The position numbers and the translations under genes were made by a program. DNA of 64,000 bases from Lactifluus volemus (Eukaryota > Basidiomycota > Agaricomycetes > Russulales > Russulaceae). The notes below the pieces were generated by a model. That model was not told where the DNA came from. It made no database searches and saw nothing but the letters and a program-made list of their open reading frames with translations. This document shows, piece after piece, positions 35,285-45,815 of the stretch (its first letter is position 1; every line of letters begins with the position of its first letter). Where the stretch lies: positions 1 through 64,000 of the forward strand of contig WTXI01000043.1 in the NCBI GenBank assembly GCA_022376515.1, in the 5' to 3' direction.

Positions 35285-38200
35285 ATGCGTCCGAGCAGCT
35301 TAGTTCCACTCCGAGTGACCGGTACGTACTCCATCTTTATGATCCTTCTTTGGCAAGTATACTAAATCATTACCCCCTGCTAGTCCTCGGGGCGCACAAT
35401 CTTCCCCGTCTCAAGACCCTCGGGAAAGACAGCAGATTTTATGCTACTGTGACTGATGGCACGAGAACTTGGCAGACACGGTCTGTGCGGAGCATGGGGA
35501 AGTATCATACTGATGTGGAATGGAACGAGAAATCGACGCTTTGTGAGAAATGTCTTCCTATTTTTATTTACAACTGAGTCTTTTGCAGCGCTGTGCAACC
35601 ACGCTCCCTTATTACAATATGTCTTTATGCGAAACGGGCCATGCGGCGGAAGGACATCCTTATCGGAAAAAAGGAGATACCCTGTGAACCCCAGCCTGGT
35701 TCGTATTTTATATTTGGTTTTCTAGAATTCTTATTTCTGCGTTGGGCTGAGCATTCTACGTTTAGAACTTGATATTAGTTTTGGAGGTGCCGACTTACAT
35801 TCTGGACGCCAGACGAGGCTGGCCACACCCTACTTAACTATCAATGTGTCAGCAAACGCGAGTTCGTCTACAACTGCAGCGGCCAAGCTCCGAACACTAT
35901 CACAACAACCAGTCTAGACAAACCTGTCGCTGAAGGAGGTGCTGTGCATCGTATTGTTCAAGCCAAGAATGAAACAGTGCAACACGTGACGGTAACCGCG
36001 CTTGTTCCTCTATCTCAGATGGGTGATCTAACTGATGTTCCCATGGAGAACGGTACTTCTGTGAGACTACTAGCGGACAGCCCGACGGAGGTGTCACGCA
36101 TGCTTGATCGCCCTGAGGAGGCTACGGATACGGTGAAAGCGTGGAAGAATGCTGTTGATCTTATCAAGCGCGTGATGGACCCGTCCGTCTAACCGTGGAA
36201 GTATGCATCTTTTCCCTCCACCTTTTGCTAAGCTAATCTCCGCCCCCTCAGCTGCACTCCCATGCCAGCGTAGCGTGGAGTCTACTCTCAAAGATTCCAG
36301 AGGTGCGTGTCCTTGCCAAGGACTTCATATGGAACGCTCACCTCCTGTTTTTCGTTTGTTTTTTTCTTCTCGGCGCCAGACTTTGGTACACCAGGTTCAG
36401 CGTGACAACAACATCCGAACATACTGGAGGCAATACGGGATACGTTCGAATTTGAAAAGGCGGACATTTTGAGGGACATCCAGCCGGGGTCTATGAAGGC
36501 AAAAATCTTCAATGAAATGTTGCAGTGCGTCTCCGAATCTGCCGAGTTTATCGAATCGTATGCGAAGGATGTGCGAGTCGGTACGTCGTATTGACCCTCT
36601 CTTTACTCATTATAAATATGTGATTTCAGGAAAGCGGACGCTGAAGAGTACCCGCGGCCAAGTTGATCCGAAAGTCGAACACTACCGCATGAACCTCGTC
36701 CGATTGCGACAGGAGTTTCGAAGCCATACTGCTGTCACCACTGAGGCTGCTGTCCTTCAAATCCCAGATGACGTGAAAGCACAACTAACGGAGATGTCAC
36801 GAACGTTGGAAACTGGTACGTAGTTCTGATAGTCACAGGATCCTCGATCTAACGACAGCACAGAGTTGGACGCAAAGATCAGACAATTGCCTTATAAGCG
36901 AGTCGGCGGTTCGAAACGCTGTCTCGCGGGAACACGCAAAGATTTCTTGGAATATATCGTTAACTGGATCGAGAATCCCGAGTCTAAGCGTGGCCTAGTT
37001 CTCCTCGGCCAGGCAGGTACGGGCAAGTCCTCAATTGCACATGAGGTTGCCCATCTCTACGAGAATAAGGGTCTTGGCTCTTCCTTTGCTTTTCTGCGGA
37101 AGGAAGGTTCCAAAGACGAGGCATACCAGCTCTTCACGACACTTGCCCGTGATCTCTCCAATCGCTATCCGGGATTCAAACGCGCACTCGGGAGGGTCGT
37201 TAAGAATGATTCTTCCCTTCTTAGTAACCGACAATATCGTACGCTCTTTGAACGCCTCCTCCTCCAGCCACTCAAGGACCTGCGAATTACCGATCCAATC
37301 CTTATCGTTATCGACGCGTTGGATGAGAGTGGTGTCACAATCGGCAAAATTGGACTGCATACGTTTCTTGCTCGACGTCTCATCGACCTCCCACCAAACG
37401 TCCGCATACTTATCACCGCGAGGCCGGAGAATGGAATCGAAACTGCGTTTTCAAATGCGCGGTCTGTCCACACCATCCACATGAACGATCCCCAACTAGC
37501 CGCCAGGACAGAACAAGATATTGGCGTGTACTTTCGGAAAGAGCTTTCCGAGGACGTGTTCCAAGTCCATGGTGACAAATTAACGAAGGCCGCAGAGGGC
37601 CTGTTTCAGTGGGCGGCAGTTGCATGCGGATTCATAAAGAGCAGTGGCCTTGGGAATGACGAGTGCGTACAGCGCCTGTTGGGATACTCTCGAGGCCGCA
37701 GTCTGTTGGATGGCTTGTACGAAGAAGTCCTCAAAGAGTACTTCACATCACAAGAAGCACAGTTCTATTTCGGTCCATCATGGGACAGCTTTTTGCTGCG
37801 GTTGAACCCCTCTCCATCTGCTCTTTGGTTTCTCTGTGGCGGCATGTACCGACTGTTCACCATGAGGATTCAAATCGGATCCCTGGAATTCTCCGTCACC
37901 TCGGCGCGCTGCTGAGTAACGTCACTTCGTCCAATCAAATGCTTCCCATCGTTCCTCTCCACACCTCATTTCGTGACTTTCTGACAAAGAAGACGAGCAA
38001 TGTATTTTATGTGGATCTTGTCGATGCCCACCACCAGTTAGCGCATTCCTGCCTAGGCTCAATGCTCGATAATCTCGAATTCAACATCTGCAAACTCGAA
38101 TCCTCATATCTCGCCAACAACGACCTCCCAGACCTTGAATCTCGAATTGCGCAGAACATTCCATCTGCTCTATCGTATGCCTGTCTTTACTGGGACGAGC

Positions 38201-40713
38201 ATTTAGAACATCTTGCCTTCGATCACGATGTCTTGAAGAAACTTCGATCGTTCTTCGAGACAAAGTTCTGTTTTGGCTCGAAGTACTCAGCGTCAAGGGC
38301 ACTGTGGGTCTCGCTTCATCAGCATTGTCATCTGTGCTGTTATGGGTGCAGCGAGAGGTGGTACATTTCTCATTATTCTGTATAACATGTATGACCTTCG
38401 CGTAAATTGCAACAGTCTTCCCAAACAGAGGTGAAGAAATTGTCGGCATTGGTGAACGATGCATTTTCGTTTGTGCGGCATTTCGGAACGGCCGTGGCAA
38501 GGAGCGCTCCCCATATCTATCTGTCTGCCCTCCCTTTCGCACCCACCTCTTCTCGGATCCTCCGTCAATACCATCAGCTATTTCCTCGTACATTGGCCTT
38601 GGAACGCGGGAAGTTGTCACATTGGCCAGCATTGGAGATGACGATCGAGGCACATACCGAAGGCGTCTTTTCTGTTGCATTTTCACCAGACGGGCAGCGA
38701 ATCGCGTCGGCCTCAGAGGATTGCTCGATTTGCGTGTGGGACGCCGCAACGGGAGAACTTGTGGCAGGCCCGATTACTGGACACACCTCTTGGGTCAGTT
38801 CAGTTGCATTCTCACCGGACGGCCAACGCATTGCGTCAGCCTCGGACGATTACACAATTCGTGTGTGGGATGCCACAACAGGGCAGATCGTAGCGCGCCC
38901 GTTTATTGGACACACAGATTGGGTCAGATCTGTTTCATTCTCACCAGACGGGCAGCGAATTGCATCTGCGTCGTACGATTGCACGATTCGCGTGTGGGAT
39001 TCTACAACAGGAGAGCGCGTAGTGGCCCCGTTTATTGGACACACTTCCTGGGTCAGTTCTATCGCATTCTCCCCGGACGGGCGGCGCATCGCATCGGCGT
39101 CGTCCGATCACACGATTCGCGTGTGGGATGCTGCAACAGGAGAGGCCGTGGCACGTCCATTTACTGGACATGGTGATCTAGTCAAATCTGTTGCTTTCTC
39201 ACCGGACGGGGATCGCATCGCATCAGCTTCGTACGATTGCACGATTCGCGTGTGGGATGCCAAAACAGGAGAGGTCATAGCGGGCCCGTTTACTGGACAC
39301 AGCGATTGGGTTAATTGTGTTGCATTCTCGCCGAACGGGTGGCGCATCGCATCAGCTTCGTATGATCGCACGATTCGCGTATGGGATGCCGCAACAGGAC
39401 GGGACGTGGCGGGCCCGTTTACTGGACACACCTCTTTGGTCAATTCTGTTGCATTTTCTCCAGATGGACAGCGCATCGTATCGGCTGCAGACGATCACAC
39501 AATTCGTGTGTGGGATGCTACAACAGGACCAAATGTAGCAGACTCACATACTGGACACACCAATTCAGTCAGATGTGTTGCATTCTCACCAGATGGAGAT
39601 CGAATCGCGTCAGGCTCGCACGATTCAACAATTCGCATGTGGAATGCAGCGACAGGACAGACCGCAGCAGTCCCGTATACTGGACACATCTCATGGGTCA
39701 ACTCGATTGCATTCTCGCTAGATGGGCGGTATATTGTATCCGCTTCGGAGGATCGCACTATTCGTGTTTGGGATGCCGCAACAGGAGAGGTTGTAACAGG
39801 CCCGCTTACTGGACACGCCAACTCCGTCAGATCCGTTGCATTCTCACCGGACGGACAGCGTATTGCATCTGCCTCTGCCGATCGCACGATCCGCGTATGG
39901 GACACTGTGACAGGACAAGTTGTAGCGGGCCCGTTTACCGGACATACCTCGTGGGTCAATTTTGTTGCATTCTCGCCCGACGGTCAGCACATCGCATCGG
40001 CCTCGGAGGATCGTACGATTCGTGTGTGGGATGCCGCAACGGGAGATATCGTTGCGGGCCCGTTTACTGGACACAGTTCTGCTGTCAGTTCGATTGCATT
40101 CTCGCCGGACGGCCAGCGCATCGCATCAGCCTCGGGCGATCGCACGATTCGCGTGTGGGATGCCCAAACAGGAGAGGTCGTAGCGGGCCCGTTTACGGGA
40201 CACGTGTCTTGGGTCAAATCAGTTGCATACTCCCCAGATGGGCAACGGATAGCCTCGGGCTCGTACGATCACACGATCCGCGTGTGGGACGCTGCGACAG
40301 GAGACGTTGTGGCGGGTCCGTATACTGGACACACGAATTGGGTCAGATCTGTTGCGTTCTCGCCAGACGGCCAGCGGTTAGCATCAGCCTCCGAGGATTA
40401 CACAACTCGTCTGTGGGATGTTTCAGTGGGAAACGTTGCGTTGGCCGATCGTGCAGTCCATTTTGCGAAGGCTGTATCTGGTGAAGGTATCGAGGAGATC
40501 CATTTTACGGACCAATCCGTGATCAGTAGTGACGGTTGGATATATGGTAAAGAGAAGGAACTTTTATTATGGATTCCCGAGCGTCACAGGTCGTGCCTTC
40601 ACAGACCTAGTACTGTCTGGGTTGCAGGTGAAAATCAGACTCGGCTTGATTTTTCGAAATTTGTACACGGATCTAATTGGACTACTGTATATGATCGTAT
40701 TATATCTGAATAG
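35285..40713 (+). CDS. C2-NACHT-WD40 NLR-like protein (several single-base deletions)
   Basis: Likely role: intracellular non-self sensor of the fungal STAND/NLR class. Exons run about 35285-35321, 35384-35542, 35589-35698, 35766-36200, 36252-36302, 36380-36580, 36630-36815, 36864-38357 and 38416-40713. The N-terminus is a C2-like domain (VLGAHNLPRLKTLGKDSRFY). A helical linker follows. The NACHT NTPase has Walker A GQAGTGKSS (about 37010) and Walker B ILIVIDALDES (about 37300). A winged-helix-like region precedes 14 WD40 repeats of 43 residues each from about 38650 to 40450. The C-terminal conserved block reads SSDGWIYGKEKELLLWIP. The frame needs one extra base near 35541, 35910, 36182, 36418, 37763 and 38268. 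The whole WD40 exon is open. It could be a decaying gene or, more likely, an intact gene with assembly indels. Confidence 0.85.
38647..40450 (+). repeat. 14 tandem 129-bp WD40 units
   Basis: Each unit encodes exactly 43 residues of the pattern H-x(3)-V-x(2)-VAFSPDGQRIASAS-x-D-x-TIRVWD-AATG-...-TG. Fourteen units would build two seven-bladed propellers. DNA identity between units is high, including silent positions, so unequal exchange or gene conversion between units is likely. Confidence 0.9.
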
Positions 40714-41387
40714 AACTGGATCATTTGTATATCTTTCTGGGACAGAAATCCCTGTCCTTGTCTGGCCATTCATTGCCTTACTCTGTTTCTCGGGAGGCTT
40801 CTCGGGGCTTCCCGGAGTCCCATAAGGGAGAACCTTGTGCAGCCATTCATACTCGACCTCTAGCTCGTTCCTGCACTCAGTTCATCTCTGTCCCAGCTGT
40901 CCATTGGGCGAGGACAGCTGGGCAGAGATGAACTTGAAATATCAGTCATGGTCTTGTGATCCTGGTCATAAGGTAAACAAGGGATGTGGTTTGTTCAAAT
41001 GGTCATCAATATGTTAAGGGTGGAGGTGGAGATAGTATATCATAACGGCACCTGCAGCGGCCCCTTTCATATCCACCCATATGCATGTGCAGTCTCGCCC
41101 ACGTGCAGCGGTATGTAGGATAGGTGATGATAGTCACCGTGTGCTCTCACATCAGCATACCACGCATATGCATGTGGAACAGAGCGTTCAGTTGACGACA
41201 CACTTACGTCTAGGAGCTCCCTCGATACCGCCGAGGACAGGAATGGTGGTGCGGATCAAGCGTCGGCTTTGCTTGCTTCTGCGAGCAGTTACTCGAAGGA
41301 AGCAGAACTTTCGAGAGGAAGATTTCACGAACAAAATGATAAGGACCGAACGCAGCACGGCAACGCATTTCACTGCCCTATTTCGAG
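40714..41387. other. 3' flank of the NLR gene
   Basis: No gene is seen. The stretch contains the inverted repeat at 40878-40936, described separately. Confidence 0.4.
40878..40936. repeat. 25-bp imperfect inverted repeat, 9-base loop
   Basis: The left arm 40878-40902 (CAGTTCATCTCTGTCCCAGC...) pairs with 40912-40936, with one extra base on each side. It lies 165 bases past the stop codon of the NLR gene and could fold in its 3' UTR. Confidence 0.85.
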
Positions 41388-41770
41388 ATGTCTCTTACAT
41401 ATCACTTCAATGACCATGCTTCCCCCTTGACCGCTTCCTTGATGACAGGTTCAGCTCTCGCACGTTCCACCATCGGACGTTTTCCGCCCAAGGTAAGCCC
41501 CTTTCCGAGATGCTTTCTGTATCTTGACTTGTTAATCAACGATGAGTAGAATAGACGTTCAGCACAACGAACAGTGACCGGGACGATCGAGCTTCCTGGC
41601 ATGCAAAAAAGAGGATGTACCAATAGGCGTTCAGAAAAAACATCGGTACCGTCTCTGGGGAGAGGAGGGCGAGAAAGAGGGATATTCTATCCGTGAGGGG
41701 TGTTTTCGAGGTCGCTGTCGCCGTCGCAGGGCGTGAAGGTCAGTGGACTTTCTTTACCAACCTTAGATGA
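41388..41770 (+). pseudogene. hsp20 (small heat-shock protein) relic 1
   Basis: Start MSLTYHFNDHA at 41388 is followed, after one missing base, by PLDRFLDDRFSSRT, then an intron of the same position and length as in relic 2. The second exon has an in-frame stop after DVQHNEQ and then ELPGMQKRG, the decayed ELPGIKKED motif of the alpha-crystallin domain. The end resembles the SRSLSLPQGVK strand, out of frame. No C-terminal I-x-I anchor is present. Confidence 0.6.
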
Positions 41771-43381
41771 GTCCTGGAGTGAACTGATCCCGTCTTTTAT
41801 AACGAAGCGAATATGACTGGCGGAATTCTGAGTGTCACCTTTCCCAGGACTACGCGATTGCTATCACATGATTTTACCTTGATTGCATACTTGTGTTCTT
41901 GTACGATAAATAGTTGACTTGAAGAACGTGGCACGACAATATTGCAGTCCATGTTGTAACATAAAAAGGCCAACAAAATAAGCCATTGTGCGCATGAATC
42001 GGCTTCACATTTCGTGTGTGGCTGTTATTATGCGAAGATAAAAAAAAATCGGTGGAGGATAGCCAAATTTTACGGCAAGGGGCTTTGGAGGAGGAGGCTT
42101 ACTTGAATCCTTTGTTATGTCCTATCCTTTGGTGGTGGACTCTCTGTAGGGCTATGGGGGGCACGGCTATGGGCTATGAGGACTCGTGTTGCGCCATCTG
42201 ATACTGCCAGCGCCATCATAATTACATCCTTCCTCACCCTCCTCCGGAACGTCATAGTCATCTCCACGAGTGGAATGGTGTGCCATCATCTTCGGAAAGG
42301 CGTACGGTCAACGATCTCAGAACTTGAATGTCGCCAGTGCAGTGTGGTTGAAATGTATCAACATATGCTTATCTAAACATACAGGAATGGTAATGATTTG
42401 TAATCCCCGCTGCATATTTGCCCGAGTCCGAGTCTGACTGGCAAGGATTAGCACCTTCGAAATTCTGCATAAGCATACCAAATAATAGTAAGGTACACCT
42501 TATACCTTGGCCCCGAGGTCGGCAATGTGATTACTTTTATTTAAAAATATTTGGCGAAGGTGAAGAAATCGGTATCAACGGCTTCGTCTTGCGGGCTCAC
42601 TTCCTTTCAAGCTTTGAGTTCTTGTTCAAAGGCTCCGATCTGCTTATAGTAGAAGGAAATCTGACGAGCACGGTAACCCGTGTCGAGGACGGGACTTGGG
42701 AGGACAATGTTTATGGACTTTGTGCGCAATGCTAAATGTACTGCAACCATGGGCGTGACAGTGGCCCAGTGGGTGCAGGGATAGAGTGACCGGCTTTATC
42801 GCAGCGAAGCAATTTAGAACGTCGATTGGTGGGGAGGTGAGTGCTAGCCCAGAAGTATGGGAAAATAGCTTCTGCTGCTTCTGGGTTTGATAGCAAATAG
42901 ATGTTCGGCTACGTTTGTCCCATAGTTCTTTTAGGACTTGCAATGGGCAGACTTCAAGTTCAGGCTGCAGTGTGCCAAGGTACTCTTTTTATTAAGGTCG
43001 CTGTATCCCACTGGCAGATGAGGTCGTTGAGACGTAAACAGTTCAACAGAGGCCTGATCAGATACACTAGTTATACTCGTTGTAAATACAGTTCAACAGT
43101 AGGACAAAGTACCTACTAGTAAGCACGAACCGAGTTTACGACTTGAATATCCTCCCAGTCCCTGCCCAGTCCCAGACAACCCAGCCGGAGTGCATTCGCA
43201 ATGAGTCCGGATTCAATTTTTATCGTCGTGTACAGTAGTATCCCACTTTGCTACATCATAATGCTACGCTGTGAAGCGCTCAAATACCTCCAGTAAATCA
43301 CTCGACGTATAGTTTTATGTCATTCAGTAGTAAGCTTGTGATGCAAAGGGCAGTACTATGAGTCAGCGGAGGAATGTTATA
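41771..43381. other. Gene-poor stretch
   Basis: I see no gene. The + strand frame 42418-42735 has no recognised domain. No repeats or RNA genes were recognised. Confidence 0.3.
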
Positions 43382-43960
43382 TCAGCGTGAATGGAGAAAA
43401 AACTTACGGGAGAGCATGGAACGACCAAATGCAATCGCTCCATTCTCATGGAAAGGGATGACGGGGTAGAGGTTTCTTGAGGAGTGTTGAAGGAGAACAA
43501 GGAAGCGGCTCCTAATCTGGTTTGCCAGGCTCTTCAGATCCAATTCGTAGAAGTTGATAAAGCGCCCCTCGCGGAGACGCCAGAGGGAGAGGACGACATA
43601 TTTGTCGGTGCCATATGGTATGTCATCGAAAGCGTGAACTGGGAAGCGGTCCAATTCCGAGGCGAAATTATGTCTGGCGATCCAAGCCTGCATACTGTTC
43701 GTAGGAGCAGAAACTTGGGCGACGTGAACAACGCCTGAAAAAAGCGCTACGGGGGGGTCAAAGGCACTGCCAGCAGCTGGAGACCAGGCGCGTGGTGTCC
43801 ATGAGACACACCACCCGTTCGTGGTCTCGACGGCGTTGCTACACCATACGTTGCCCTCAAAAAGAGGGTTGTCGGAAAGCACCAGAGCCCATTGGGTAGG
43901 GAAGTCATGGCGAGTGTAGAACGCAACGCCAACATGACAAGTAGAAGTGTCGCGAGGCAT
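43382..43960 (-). CDS. Uncharacterised basidiomycete protein (possible DUF6914 type)
   Basis: From MPRDTSTCHVGVAFYTRHDF (ATG at 43960-43958) a single open frame runs about 190 residues. The opening strand, then FPTQWALVLSDNPLFEG, DPPVALFSGVVHVAQV, MQAWIARH, and YGTDKYVVLSLWRL... followed by LYPVIPF and AFGR, resembles a family of short fungal proteins annotated only as DUF6914 or hypothetical. I state that match from general memory. A further in-frame Met lies upstream (44023). A GTAAGT donor close to the 3' end suggests a short last exon beyond 43390 instead of the stop at 43382. Confidence 0.5.
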   Translation of the reverse strand: MPRDTSTCHVGVAFYTRHDFPTQWALVLSDNPLFEGNVWCSNAVETTNGWCVSWTPRAWSPAAGSAFDPPVALFSGVVHVAQVSAPTNSMQAWIARHNFASELDRFPVHAFDDIPYGTDKYVVLSLWRLREGRFINFYELDLKSLANQIRSRFLVLLQHSSRNLYPVIPFHENGAIAFGRSMLSRKFFLHSR

Positions 43961-45815
43961 GGAAAAAAGACGCAAGAAATGATAAGGTGAGTGTGAGGCA
44001 GACTTTGTTGCTGGGCTTCCCATTCGTTTTTGAGTGTGGGGCTCTTATTAAGTAGGGTGGGTATTTGCTGAGAAAAAATTATCCAGGCTCGGAATATGAA
44101 AGATGTGAACACCGGCGGATGGGACTACAGTCACAAGGAACAAGCCATCACCATGAAGAAAGCGTGTTCCCGAGCAGTAAATCGTTGGTTCCTTCCCTCA
44201 TAAGGTGTACGGTGAGCAATGACTAGCTATCCCGGGCCTAGCTGGCGCAACGCCACCAAACACGAAGTTTGATCATAACCACCACTTGGCAGCAGTTACG
44301 TAAGTTAATTTGAACGCCGTTTTCTGAGTTCATCAGATCACCAGCTTACCCCCCGTGACTTGACGATGCCTGCGTCGACAGTTGACGTGAACTTGAAACG
44401 CATGTTAATGTGCGTCCAGGATGTACTTGATCGCTTTTCTTTGGGTAGTGGTACTAATAGTAGTCTAGTGAACTTACTCATGATAGCTGCTATGTCTCGT
44501 GCGGGCGCCAGATATGGCGTCAACGCAGACCCGAAGGCGCCTTGGTGCCCTCGAGTCTTCTTTGGCGGCGCTACCACGGTAAGGGGTACAACCCTCAGGG
44601 TAACTTCATATCAAATTGTCTCATGTCCGTCGATAGTGCCCAGTACCTCCATATGGGTCAACGACACAGCAAATTACAGCCATGTATTTCAATTTAATTC
44701 AATGTCAACGAAATGAACGGAATACTGCATTTTGCTTGCCAGTGATCAGATCGATCAGAGTTGATCTTGATCTATTATTACTGGTAAGCATCTGGGCTCT
44801 ATCACAACATTCACCACTTTCCTGTCCCGTTCAATCACCCCCGGAGAATTCTTTCCCTCAGTTTCTGTCCACGTTCTAACCAGGGGTTCAGCCGGCCACC
44901 TGATTACCCAAATCAATGCCTAATAGGCTTATCGCAGTACCGTGGGAATATTCACATCTCCCACAGGAAAGTGCCAACCTCGGCAAAAACCCTACTTGTA
45001 CTGTACCGACTGTTCCAGCCTGCCGTTCGATCCATATAACCGTTTTGGGTCGCAGATGCTCCATTCAGCTTAGATACACCCCTAACCTACTATTCCATCT
45101 CGTGACAACTGCGCTCGTACCAGTGCCAGAGCCAATGCCAGCGGTCTACCAATATCGAAAGGGGGAAAAAAAATTGGCTGAGAAAATTCTATAGAATAGA
45201 CGCTCTATTCAGCGATCTTCGTATGACGGTATGAGTGGTATTAACCTTTTTGTTCATAGTGCTAGTAAACCTTAGACATGGTAGCCTATATCCAAAGGTC
45301 GCAAGATCGTTAGCTGGTCTAGTCATACTAAGAGCCTGAGTGTAAGCAGACACATTTTCAGGGCCATGGCATCTGGCCGTCGTGGCCGGAGAAGGAATAT
45401 AAAGACAAACTGAAAGCTGGGATACAAAAAGCCTGTTTCATCTCCATATCCAAGTTTTCCTTCCCTAGCTTAAATCACGGACGAGTTCTTGGCGCTGCTG
45501 GGAGTACTTTAAAAACCGGTAGCATAATACATAACGGAGAGTCTGCACACTCGGGGCTTCCATGAGAAAGATCACCAAATGCTGTTTGCTCGTGACGCAG
45601 GATGCGAACGAACGACACGTTGAAAGACGCACAGTGTTGGGGGTGCTTGCATTATGTACAGAGGGTATTCGCAACCGGACATTAAGTATCGTACATTCCT
45701 TCGCAAAGAGAACGGTTCCGAGTCTCCTTCGAGAGCCTATAAACCGTGTAAGTTGCAATAAGTCAGGTTCACAGAAAAAGGACAACACCTGACGTCCAAC
45801 CGAGAGGGACGTGTA
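43961..45815. other. Gene-poor stretch
   Basis: No supportable gene, element or RNA. The frames at 44360-44716 and 45465-45788 lack domains and codon patterns that I trust. Confidence 0.3.

Noticed and set aside
38850..40484. Long alternative-frame and antisense open frames with Cys-rich or VCPVNGPAT-type repeats across the WD40 exon
   Set aside because: They arise because the 129-bp unit is a multiple of three and stop-free in other frames. The WD40 frame explains the conservation.
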